From: Novosphingobium indicum
GTDB lineage: Bacteria > Pseudomonadota > Alphaproteobacteria > Sphingomonadales > Sphingomonadaceae
Assembly (NCBI RefSeq): GCF_014645195.1
Contig: NZ_BMLK01000029.1
Coordinates: forward strand, 1-39,328
Reading direction: 5' to 3'
DNA: 39,328 nt
A program made the translations under genes and the position numbers. Within the stretch, counting starts at the first letter, position 1, and every line of letters starts with the position of its first letter. Positions 23,888 to 31,647 of the stretch are shown here, in pieces. The notes beneath the pieces are model-generated. The model had not been told where the DNA came from. It worked only from the letters and a program-made list of their open reading frames with translations, and did not search any database.

Positions 23888-24523
23888 ATGGACGACGCCA
23901 CCCAGGCCCTCATTGCCGGGATCGCTGCAGATGCCACCCCGGTGCGGCCCATCAACAGAATGCGGGGGCTGGCCATGGTCGGCCTTGCCTTCTTGCTCAC
24001 CGAGATCGTGGTGCTCTTCGCGCTAGGCGCGCGGCAGGGGCTGATGAGCGGACAGGTGTCGGTCTTCTTCGTCGTCGTGAACGGGCTGCTCCTGATCCTC
24101 GGGCTGTCCTGTATCGCTGCAGTGGTGACGATGGCCTCGCCGCAAGTGGGCGCGAACCACGACGGGCCCAAGTGGGCGATGGCCATGGCGGGCGTCCTGC
24201 CGCTTGCCGGGCTGCTGGCCGCGACCGGCGCCGGCGTGAACGGGCATCTGCACGTCCAAGGCGCGCATTGCATGTACCTTGGCCTCGCAGCATCCTTGCT
24301 GGTCGGCGCGGCGCTGTTCGTCTGGCTGCGCCGGGGCGCGCCGGTGTCGCCGCGGCTGGCAGGGCTCTATCTGGGGGCCGGGGCCGGAGCGTTGGGCTCG
24401 GTAGCGAACGGCATGGCCTGTTCGGACGAGTCCATTGCGCACCTGGGTATCTGGCACGTCGCGTCGGTCGTCATCGCCGCGCTTATCGGGCGCTACGGCG
24501 TGTCGCGGTGGCTGCGCTGGTAA
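23888..24523 (+). CDS. nrsF: NrsF family anti-sigma factor (DUF1109)
   Basis: A 211-residue membrane protein with six hydrophobic segments, the DUF1109/NrsF form. It should hold SigF inactive at the membrane until a metal signal arrives. Two periplasm-side cysteines, Cys128 (GAHCMYLG) and Cys178 (GMACSDESIAHLGIWH), align in context with the metal-sensing pair I recall for Caulobacter NrsF. ATG 23888 lies 2 bases after the sigF stop, with AGAAGG upstream; the TTG at 23882 is less likely. Its stop directly abuts the stop of the convergent regA gene, with no base between. Confidence 0.92.
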   Translation: MDDATQALIAGIAADATPVRPINRMRGLAMVGLAFLLTEIVVLFALGARQGLMSGQVSVFFVVVNGLLLILGLSCIAAVVTMASPQVGANHDGPKWAMAMAGVLPLAGLLAATGAGVNGHLHVQGAHCMYLGLAASLLVGAALFVWLRRGAPVSPRLAGLYLGAGAGALGSVANGMACSDESIAHLGIWHVASVVIAALIGRYGVSRWLRW

Positions 24524-25066
24524 TCAGATCCGCCGCTTTTCCAGCTTGCGGGCCAGTGTGCGGCGGTGGAGGCCGAGGCGGCGGGCCGCTTCGGAAATGT
24601 TGAAATCGCATTCGACCAGCGTCTGATGGATGTATTCCCACTCCAGCGTCTTGATCGAGCTCTTGCGCCCGTCGACCGGCACTTCCGGGTTGCCTTGCGC
24701 GCTGGAAAAGGCGGCTTCGATGTCGTCGGTGTTGGACGGCTTCGCGAGATAGTGCGCCGCGCCCAGCTTGATCGCCTCCACAGCAGTGGCGATGCTGGCA
24801 TAGCCGGTAAGCACGACGATGTGCGTGTCGGGCTGCGTCGCGTGGAGCGACTGGACCACGGCAAGTCCAGAATCGTTGCCGAGCTTGAGGTCTACCACGG
24901 CATAGTCGAAGTCGGTGGCCTTCGCCTGTTCGTCCGCTTCCCGCGCCGAAGTGGCGGACGACACCTGATAGCCCCGGCGTTCGAACGAGCGGCGCAGCGT
25001 GCGGCCGAAGGCCGGATCGTCCTCGACGATGAGGAGCGTGGCGCCGCCGTCCTGCCCTGTGCTCAT
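24524..25066 (-). CDS. regA: Redox response regulator RegA/PrrA/ActR
   Basis: A 180-residue response regulator with acidic pocket EDD at 15-17, phospho-acceptor Asp59 (VVDLKLG) and switch residues TGYAS and KP. A Fis-type helix-turn-helix occupies the end (NISEAARRLGLHRRTLARKLEKR). This is the RegA/PrrA/ActR layout, a global redox regulator of respiration in alphaproteobacteria. ATG 25066 overlaps the regB stop as ATGA; an extended frame to 25117 lies inside regB. It ends the seven-gene cyo-SURF1-regBA run. Confidence 0.95.
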   Translation of the reverse strand: MSTGQDGGATLLIVEDDPAFGRTLRRSFERRGYQVSSATSAREADEQAKATDFDYAVVDLKLGNDSGLAVVQSLHATQPDTHIVVLTGYASIATAVEAIKLGAAHYLAKPSNTDDIEAAFSSAQGNPEVPVDGRKSSIKTLEWEYIHQTLVECDFNISEAARRLGLHRRTLARKLEKRRI

Positions 25067-26361
25067 GCCGGTTTTTCCTTCTGGTAGGCCAGCGCTGCAA
25101 GCGGCAGCGTGATCCATACCGTTGCGCCGCCGGTTTCGCGGTTCGCGACCGAGACCCGCCCGCCCAGCTTGCGTACCACGTTGAAGACGAGGAACAGGCC
25201 CAGGCCGCCGCCATCGCGCCCTTTGGTGGAAGTGTAGGGCTGACCGACACGGGCGAGCATTTCGGGTGCGAAACCGGGGCCTTCATCGCTGACGGTAATC
25301 AGCAGATCGTCGTTTTCCCGCGCGATTTCAAGAAGGACGAGGGCGGGGGAGACCTCCTGCGCATTGTCGATCACATTGCCGATGATCTGGCGCAGACCGG
25401 GGTCGGCGACGATGGCGACGTCGTCTCCGAAGCGGTCGACGAAGTGCAGTTCGCCGTCCATGCGCGACTGCCAGTCGGCGACGATATCCGCGAAGAGCGA
25501 GTGCACGGTCGAAACGCCGGGGTTCTCGCCGCGAAGGTCGCCCGCGGACATCAGGATACCGCTGACGATCGTCTTGCAGCGCTCCAGTTCGACCCGCATG
25601 TCGGCAAGGTCCTCGCCGAGTTCGGCGTTGGAGGCGATGGTGGGCAGGCGGGCCCAGTCGCCGAGGATCACCGACATCGACGACAGTGGCGTGCCCAGCT
25701 CGTGCGCTGCGCCGGAGGCCAGCAGACCCATACGGATGATGTGGTCTTCCTCGGTGGCTTGCTGGCGCAGCGCTTCGAGCGCCATGTCGCTTTCGCGCCG
25801 GTTGCGGTCCAGCCGGACGACGAAGAACACCAGCAGGACTGCGGCAAGAATGAAGCAGAACAGGCTGCCGAGCTGGTAAAGGTGGAACTGGTTGGCCGCG
25901 TGCCGCGCGGGAAGGTCCAGAGGGACATAGGCGAAGGTCAGGAAGACCATCGCAAGACATGCCAGAACCGCGATGATCCAGCTCCAACGCGGTTGCAGGA
26001 TCACCGCGCCTATCACGATCTGCAGCAGGAACAGGAACGTGAAGGGATTGGTGGCGCCGCCGCTGTGGTAGAGTTGCCAGCACAGCGCGAGAACGTCGAT
26101 CACCAGAGCCGCGAAGAGTTCGCGCTGCGAGAAGGTCTGCCGTCGCTGCAGCAGGCTGGCGGTCGCGAAGTTGACGAGAATGAGCAGCAGCGGAGCCATC
26201 AGCAGCGGCAACAGCGGCAGTCGCGCATCAAGGATCTGGGCAACCGCCACAATAGTGGCAAGCTGGCCGAATACGGCTATCCAGCGCAGTTGCAGCAGCA
26301 GCAGGACATTGCGCCAGGTCGCACTGCGGGTCGGCGGAACGGGGGCGATCAGGCGCATCAT
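25063..26361 (-). CDS. regB: Redox-sensing histidine kinase RegB/PrrB/ActS
   Basis: A 432-residue membrane kinase with six hydrophobic segments in the first 185 residues. The quinone-sensing motif GGATNPF is at 101-107 and the H-box HELGTPLSSM has the phospho-His at 220. The redox-active cysteine of the family is present as Cys262 (ELERCKTIVSGIL). NVIDNAQEVSP and DEGPGF...GGGLGLFL form the ATP domain. It should monitor the ubiquinone pool and cysteine redox state and signal to RegA. It overlaps the SURF1 gene before it and regA after it by ATGA, so it is expressed with the ubiquinol oxidase it may control. Confidence 0.95.
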   Translation of the reverse strand: MMRLIAPVPPTRSATWRNVLLLLQLRWIAVFGQLATIVAVAQILDARLPLLPLLMAPLLLILVNFATASLLQRRQTFSQRELFAALVIDVLALCWQLYHSGGATNPFTFLFLLQIVIGAVILQPRWSWIIAVLACLAMVFLTFAYVPLDLPARHAANQFHLYQLGSLFCFILAAVLLVFFVVRLDRNRRESDMALEALRQQATEEDHIIRMGLLASGAAHELGTPLSSMSVILGDWARLPTIASNAELGEDLADMRVELERCKTIVSGILMSAGDLRGENPGVSTVHSLFADIVADWQSRMDGELHFVDRFGDDVAIVADPGLRQIIGNVIDNAQEVSPALVLLEIARENDDLLITVSDEGPGFAPEMLARVGQPYTSTKGRDGGGLGLFLVFNVVRKLGGRVSVANRETGGATVWITLPLAALAYQKEKPA

Positions 26362-27191
26362 GGCACTGTGCGCGTTTTGCCGCGCCAGACAAGGCCCATC
26401 CCGACAAGCGAGAGCAGCGCCATGGCGAACCAGGTCAGGGCGTATTGCAGGTGGTTGTCGGGAAACCGGATGACCGTGAGCCCGGGCACGGGCTTGAAGA
26501 TACCGGAGGGGCTGGTTGCCGTTTCGGTCTGCGCATCGACGAAGACGGGGGCGGCATCGGTGACATGTCTGGCTTTGGACAACGCTGCCACGTCGCGCGA
26601 ATACCAGCGGTCATCCTGCGGCCGGTTGGACTGGAGCAGGCTGCCGCCCGGCTCGCTGGAGCGGACGAGGCCGACGACAGCCACCGTCCCCGAGGGTGTC
26701 GCCTTGCCGGCCCGCGCCGCCGTGGTGCCCGAGGGCACGAAGCCGCGGTTCACCCAGACCGTGCGCCCATCGTCGAGGTGCATCGGGGTCATCGTCCAGT
26801 ACCCGGTGCCGAGCTCGGTCGCGGCGCGGACGAGGGCGGTATGCGATCCGGCGTAGGTGCCCGATAGCTTCACGCGCAGATAGTCGAAGGCACCCGGCGG
26901 CTGCGCCATCAGGCGCTTGCGGGAAGGCGTTTCTACCGGGGCGGCATGAAGGCGGGCATCGACGCGGGCGATGAGATCATGCTTCCAGTGCATGCGCTGC
27001 ACCTGCCACACGCCCAGCGCCACGAAGGCGGCGAATGCGAGCAGGAGGAACAGGGTAAGGCCCCAGGGGCGCCGCGAAGGGTGCCCCGGGCGTCTATGGT
27101 CCGCTTCTCCCGCCGAGGGGGTCAGGGCACCTGCCCCATGTCGTGGCTCATCATCGGCATCATGTTGTGGTTGAGGTGGTACATCACCCAC
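26358..27191 (-). CDS. SURF1 family protein
   Basis: A SURF1-type oxidase assembly factor of up to 277 residues. It has an N-terminal helix (WGLTLFLLLAFAAFVALGVWQVQRMHWK), a periplasmic domain with GYWTMTPMHLDDGRTVWVNRGFVP, and a C-terminal helix preceded by PDNHLQYALTWFAMA. SURF1 helps insert heme in heme-copper oxidases; its place right after cyoD suggests service to the bo3 oxidase. The start is unclear: the only usual start before the first helix is GTG 27191, which overlaps cyoD by 70 bp. A CTG at the cyoD stop (27125) is the alternative. Confidence 0.88.
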   Translation of the reverse strand: MGDVPPQPQHDADDEPRHGAGALTPSAGEADHRRPGHPSRRPWGLTLFLLLAFAAFVALGVWQVQRMHWKHDLIARVDARLHAAPVETPSRKRLMAQPPGAFDYLRVKLSGTYAGSHTALVRAATELGTGYWTMTPMHLDDGRTVWVNRGFVPSGTTAARAGKATPSGTVAVVGLVRSSEPGGSLLQSNRPQDDRWYSRDVAALSKARHVTDAAPVFVDAQTETATSPSGIFKPVPGLTVIRFPDNHLQYALTWFAMALLSLVGMGLVWRGKTRTVP

Positions 27192-27520
27192 AACGAGCCC
27201 GACAGCGCGATCCCGACAATAATGATCGTGAAGATCAGTGCCATCACCGTCCAGCCGTTCTCCGACTTGGTGTTCATGTGCAGGAAGTAGATCATGTGGA
27301 CCACGATCTGCACTACGGCGAAGGCCACGATGACCAGCGCGGTCGCCTGCTTGTCGGCAATCGCGCCGCTCATCACCAGCCAGAACGGGATGGCGGTGAG
27401 CACGGCCGAGAGGATGAAGCCGATCAGGTAGTCGCGCAGCGAGCCGTGGTTGCCTTCGTGATCGTCGTGATGCCCGTCGGCGTGCGGGTTCGGGTGGGCG
27501 TGGTGGTCAGCGGCGCTCAT
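27122..27520 (-). CDS. cyoD: Cytochrome o ubiquinol oxidase subunit IV
   Basis: A 132-residue subunit with a His-rich N-terminus (ADHHAHPNPHADGHHDDHEGNHG) and three membrane helices in the CyoD arrangement (SLRDYLIGFILSAVLTAIPFWLV, VIVAFAVVQIVVHMIYFLHMN, VMALIFTIIIVGIALSGSLWVMYHLN). CyoD aids assembly and stability of the bo3 complex. The ATG shares one base with the cyoC stop (TGATG). The His-rich tail is longer than in E. coli and may be a metal-binding feature (inference). Confidence 0.94.
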   Translation of the reverse strand: MSAADHHAHPNPHADGHHDDHEGNHGSLRDYLIGFILSAVLTAIPFWLVMSGAIADKQATALVIVAFAVVQIVVHMIYFLHMNTKSENGWTVMALIFTIIIVGIALSGSLWVMYHLNHNMMPMMSHDMGQVP

Positions 27521-28167
27521 CACAGCATTCCCATCAGGTAAACGAAAGTGAAGACGCCGATCCAGATGACGTCGAGGAAGTGCCAGAACAGCGACAGGCA
27601 CATGAGGCGGCGCTGGTTGGCCGGGATCAGCCCCTTGGCGCCGATCTGCACGAACAGCGTGAACAGCCAGATCAGGCCGAAGGTCACGTGCAGGCCGTGG
27701 GTGCCGACCAGCGAGAAGAAGGCGGTCAGGAAGCCGCTGCGCATCGGCGTGGCGCCTTCGTGGATCAGGCCGGCGAACTCGTGCAGCTCGATCCCGATGA
27801 AGGCCATGCCGAACAGCGCCGTGACGAGCAGCCAGGCCTGTGTGGCACCCTTGCGGTTCTTCGCCATCGCCAGCATCGCAAAGCCATAGGTGATCGAGGA
27901 AAACAGCAGCATCGCCGTGTTCACCGCCACCAGCGGCAGTTCGAACAGGTCCTTGGGGCCGGGGCCCGCGGCATAGTTTCCGCCGAGCACGCCATAGGCC
28001 GCGAAGAGCATCGCGAAGATGAGGCAGTCGCTCATCAGGTAGAGCCAGAAGCCCAGCATGGTGCTGCCGCCTTCAGGATGATCGTGCTCGTTCAGATCAT
28101 AGAACGCGGCCGTGATCTGCGCGGGGCTCGCCTTTGGCGTCGCTGCGTCGAGAGTGGTGGCGCTCAT
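27520..28167 (-). CDS. cyoC: Cytochrome o ubiquinol oxidase subunit III
   Basis: A 215-residue heme-copper oxidase subunit III with five hydrophobic segments. The order is LGFWLYLMSDCLIFAMLFAAYGVL, the NTAMLLFSSITYGFAML helix, IELHEFAGLIHEG, and SLVGTHGLHVTFGLIWL, then a final helix ending in FTFVYLMGML. It is the CyoC form used by ubiquinol oxidases. It starts 3 bases after the cyoB stop. Confidence 0.96.
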   Translation of the reverse strand: MSATTLDAATPKASPAQITAAFYDLNEHDHPEGGSTMLGFWLYLMSDCLIFAMLFAAYGVLGGNYAAGPGPKDLFELPLVAVNTAMLLFSSITYGFAMLAMAKNRKGATQAWLLVTALFGMAFIGIELHEFAGLIHEGATPMRSGFLTAFFSLVGTHGLHVTFGLIWLFTLFVQIGAKGLIPANQRRLMCLSLFWHFLDVIWIGVFTFVYLMGML

Positions 28168-28170
28168 GGT

Positions 28171-30177
28171 TCAGGCTCCCGCCGCGGCCAGCTGGCGCGT
28201 GCGCGCGTCCTCGGTCTCCACCACGGTCTGGGCCGGGAGGTGATAGTCGCGCTTGTAGTTGAAGGTATGGGCGATCGCGTAGCCGAGGATGCCGGCGAAG
28301 GCGGCGGCGGCGAGCCACCAGATGTACCAGATCATCGCGAAGCCGAGCACCGCGGAAAGACCCGCCAGAACCACGCCGGTGGCGGTGTTCTTCGGCATGT
28401 GGATCGGCCGGAAGCCGCTGGTCGGACGCTGGACGCCGCAGCGCTTCATGTCTTCCCAGGCGTCGATGTCGTGGACGATCGGCGTAACCGCGAAGTTGTA
28501 GGCGGGCGGCGGCGAGCTGGTCGACCACTCAAGCGTGCGGCCGCCCCATGGATCGCCGGTCTCGTCGCGCAGCTGGTCGCGCTTCATGATTGAGACGCCG
28601 AACTGGACGAACATGGCCGCGATGCCGACGGCGATCAGGGCGGCGCCGATGGCGGCAATCACGAACCAGATCTGCAGGCTGGGATCGTCGAACACGCGCA
28701 TGCGGCGGGTGACGCCCATCAGGCCGAGGACATAGAGCGGCATGAAGGCGAGGTAGAAGCCGACCACCCAGCTCCAGAAGCTGACCTTGCCCCAGAACGG
28801 ATCGAGCTTGTAGCCGAAGGCCTTGGGCCACCAGTAGTTGATCCCCGCGAAGGTGCCGAACACCACGCCCCCGATGATCACGTTGTGGAAGTGGGCGATC
28901 AGGAACAGCGAGTTGTGCAGCACGAAGTCGGCAGGCGGCACGGCCAGCAGCACGCCCGTCATGCCGCCGATGGTGAAAGTGAGCATGAAGGCCACCGTCC
29001 ACATCATCGGCAGTTCGAAGCGGATGCGTCCGCGGTACATCGTGAACAGCCAGTTGAAGAGCTTGGCGCCGGTCGGGATCGAGATGACCATGGTGGTGAT
29101 CCCGAAAAACGAGTTGACGCTGGCGCCCGACCCCATCGTGAAGAAGTGGTGCAGCCACACGATGTACGACAGAATGGTGATGACCATCGTCGCGTAGACC
29201 ATCGAGGTATAGCCGAACAGGCGCTTGCCCGAGAAGGTGGCGGTCACTTCGGAGAACACGCCGAAGAGCGGCAGGATCAGGATGTAGACCTCGGGGTGGC
29301 CCCAGATCCAGATCAGGTTCACGTACATCATGGCGTTGCCGCCGAAGTCGTTCGTGAAGAAGTTGAAGCCCAGGTAGCGGTCGAGCGAGAGCATGCACAG
29401 CACCGCCGTCAGCACCGGAAAGGCCGCGACGATTAGGATGTTGGTGCAAAGCGCGGTCCAGGTGAAGACCGGCATGCGCATCATGGTCATGCCCGGCGCG
29501 CGCATCTTCACGATGGTCGCGATCAGGTTGACGCCCGAGAGCAGCGTACCGACGCCCGCGACCTGCAGCGACCATATCCAGTAGTCGACGCCGACCCACG
29601 GACTGTAGGCGAGGTTCGACAGCGGCGGATAGGCCAGCCAGCCGGTCTGGCCGAATTCGCCGAGGAACAGCGAAGTCATCACCAGCGCCGCGCCCGATGC
29701 GGTCATCCAGAAGCTGAAATTGTTGAGGAAGGGAAAGCTGACGTCGCGCGCGCCGATCTGCAGCGGCACGACATAGTTCATCAGGCCGGTGACGAAGGGC
29801 ATGGCCGCGAAGAAGATCATGATCACGCCGTGGGCGGTGAATATCTGGTCGTAGTGGTGGGCGTTGAGGTATCCCTCGTTCCCGCCGAAGGCCATCGCCT
29901 GCTGCAGACGCATCATGATCGCATCGGCAAAGCCGCGCGCGAACATGATGAGGCCCAGCACCATGTACATGATGCCGATCTTCTTATGGTCCACGCTGGT
30001 GAACCATTCCTTCCAGAGGTACCCCCAGAGGCGGAAATAGGTCAGCGCGCCGAGCACGGCGGCGCCGCCGATCGCGACAACCACGAAGGTGACGAGCACG
30101 ATGGGCTCGGTGGGAACGGCATCCCACCACAGGCGGCCGAGCAGGGGGCTCCAGTGATTGTGAACTACGGATTCCAT
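28171..30177 (-). CDS. cyoB: Cytochrome o ubiquinol oxidase subunit I
   Basis: The 668-residue catalytic subunit that reduces oxygen to water at a heme-copper centre and pumps protons. It carries HPEVYILILP with the cross-linked His/Tyr site and the HHFFTMG copper-ligand pair. The ubiquinol-site region RGFADAIMMRLQQA ... HHYDQIFTAHG matches the Arg/Asp and His/Gln residues known from E. coli CyoB. I place the start at MESVVHNHWS (30177), 5 bases after the cyoA stop; the frame is open further upstream inside cyoA. Confidence 0.97.
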   Translation of the reverse strand: MESVVHNHWSPLLGRLWWDAVPTEPIVLVTFVVVAIGGAAVLGALTYFRLWGYLWKEWFTSVDHKKIGIMYMVLGLIMFARGFADAIMMRLQQAMAFGGNEGYLNAHHYDQIFTAHGVIMIFFAAMPFVTGLMNYVVPLQIGARDVSFPFLNNFSFWMTASGAALVMTSLFLGEFGQTGWLAYPPLSNLAYSPWVGVDYWIWSLQVAGVGTLLSGVNLIATIVKMRAPGMTMMRMPVFTWTALCTNILIVAAFPVLTAVLCMLSLDRYLGFNFFTNDFGGNAMMYVNLIWIWGHPEVYILILPLFGVFSEVTATFSGKRLFGYTSMVYATMVITILSYIVWLHHFFTMGSGASVNSFFGITTMVISIPTGAKLFNWLFTMYRGRIRFELPMMWTVAFMLTFTIGGMTGVLLAVPPADFVLHNSLFLIAHFHNVIIGGVVFGTFAGINYWWPKAFGYKLDPFWGKVSFWSWVVGFYLAFMPLYVLGLMGVTRRMRVFDDPSLQIWFVIAAIGAALIAVGIAAMFVQFGVSIMKRDQLRDETGDPWGGRTLEWSTSSPPPAYNFAVTPIVHDIDAWEDMKRCGVQRPTSGFRPIHMPKNTATGVVLAGLSAVLGFAMIWYIWWLAAAAFAGILGYAIAHTFNYKRDYHLPAQTVVETEDARTRQLAAAGA

Positions 30178-30182
30178 GCTAG

Positions 30183-31427
30183 TCAGTTCCGCGAAATCAG
30201 GGGGGAGTGCGCCGCCGGGTCCGCGCCCTGATCCCAGGCGACGGACTGCGGTGCGGAAAGGCCGGCGCCGGTCAGTGTGCGCGGGTTGGCGGGGGCTTTG
30301 ACGGTAGTGTCGGGAGCCTGACCGGGCTCCTGCTTGCACAGGGCGCGCACCCAGGCGAGTTCACGCTTGGCGGCGGCATCCGGGTTGGCATTGGCCTTGG
30401 CCGAAGCCTCGCGCCCGTACTTGTCGTAGGCGAGCATTTCGACGTTGCGGATGCCGGCCTTGCCGAGCCCGCCCTTCGCATCGAGCGCCATCATTTCGCT
30501 CATGCACATCTTGCCGGGTTCCACGCACATGTCGAGGATCGCGCCGTAGAGGTCGGGCGAGACCGATGCGTAGTGGATCACGGGGACTTTCTCGCTCGGC
30601 TTTTCGAGCTTGAGATAGGTTGCACGGTCGAGCGCGCCGGCATTGTTCCGGCTGCCGGCCTTCACGCCGCTCACCCACTTGGCGAAGTCCGCGTCGGTCA
30701 CCGACCGGGTGGCGAAACGCATGTTCGAGAAGCCGGCGCCGCTGTAGTTTGCGGAAAAACCGGTGAACTCGCCGGTCCGGTTCATCACCGCGTGCAGGCG
30801 CGTTTCCATGCCCGGCATCGCGTAGATCTGGCCGGCCATCGCGGGCACGAAGAACGAATTCATCACGCTCGACGCGGTGATCTTGAACTGCAGCGGGCGG
30901 CCCTGCGGCACGACCAGTTCATTGACCGTGGCGATGCCCTGTTCGGGGTAGATGAACAGCCATTTCCAGTCGAGCGCGACGACTTCGACTTGCAGCGGCC
31001 TGGCATCGTGCGCGACCGGCGTTTTCGCATCGATGCGGCCGATGGTGCGATAGGGATCGAGAATGTGCGTGCCCACCCAGGTCAGCGCGCCCAGGCAGAT
31101 GATGATCAGCAGCGGGGCGGCCCAGATGACGAGTTCGAGCTGGGTCGAGTGATCCCAGTCGGGCTGGTAGTCGGCATCCTTGTTCGAGGCGCGGTACTTC
31201 CACGCGAAGAACACCGTCAGCGCCATCACCGGCAGAATGATGATCAGCATCAGGATCGTCGACATGACGACGAGGTCACCCTGTTGCTGTGCGACATCGC
31301 CGGCCGGATTGAGAACGACCGTGTTGCAGGCTGAAAGCCCGCCCGACAGTGCCAGGGCGGCAAAGATGCGCACTGTCGGGCGGGCGGGGTTAGCCGCGCC
31401 GGGGGGAAGAAGGGGGGGGCGCGGCAT
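30183..31427 (-). CDS. cyoA: Ubiquinol oxidase subunit II (lipoprotein)
   Basis: A 414-residue subunit II with a lipoprotein signal ending in the lipobox LSAC (Cys34 of this start), two membrane helices and a cupredoxin-like periplasmic domain. It lacks the CuA cysteine/histidine ligands, as expected for a quinol rather than cytochrome c oxidase. The SSVMNSFFVPAMAGQIYAMPGM region is diagnostic. The start is uncertain: ATG 31427 gives the most normal signal peptide, while ATG 31451 and ATG 31496 (with AAGGGG 12 bases upstream) are also in frame. It leads the leftward oxidase operon. Confidence 0.94.
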   Translation of the reverse strand: MPRPPLLPPGAANPARPTVRIFAALALSGGLSACNTVVLNPAGDVAQQQGDLVVMSTILMLIIILPVMALTVFFAWKYRASNKDADYQPDWDHSTQLELVIWAAPLLIIICLGALTWVGTHILDPYRTIGRIDAKTPVAHDARPLQVEVVALDWKWLFIYPEQGIATVNELVVPQGRPLQFKITASSVMNSFFVPAMAGQIYAMPGMETRLHAVMNRTGEFTGFSANYSGAGFSNMRFATRSVTDADFAKWVSGVKAGSRNNAGALDRATYLKLEKPSEKVPVIHYASVSPDLYGAILDMCVEPGKMCMSEMMALDAKGGLGKAGIRNVEMLAYDKYGREASAKANANPDAAAKRELAWVRALCKQEPGQAPDTTVKAPANPRTLTGAGLSAPQSVAWDQGADPAAHSPLISRN

Positions 31428-31510
31428 CTCGTGGGACTCGGTGGAGCACATGAAAGAGGCGCCTAGGCCGATGCCGGGAAGGCGAACATAGGACATTTTG
31501 TCCAATCCCC

Positions 31511-31524
31511 TTGATCGCGATCAA
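31511..31524. promoter_or_regulatory. FNR/FixK-type binding site
   Basis: TTGATCGCGATCAA is a perfect palindrome and a perfect match to the FNR/Anr/FixK consensus TTGAT-N4-ATCAA. It lies 14-84 bases before the candidate cyoA starts, where binding would probably block the leftward promoter when oxygen is low. It is also about 125 bases before the divergent MFS gene. Confidence 0.8.
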
Positions 31525-31647
31525 TGACGATAGGGTGAACCCGTGAAGGACGGGCGTTTGCGCGCCCGGCATTGATTCGCCCGTTGCCGATGCGCGTCAC
31601 GCGTTCTCCGGCGGCGGGACCAGACACACGAAAGCCGCGAGATCGAG

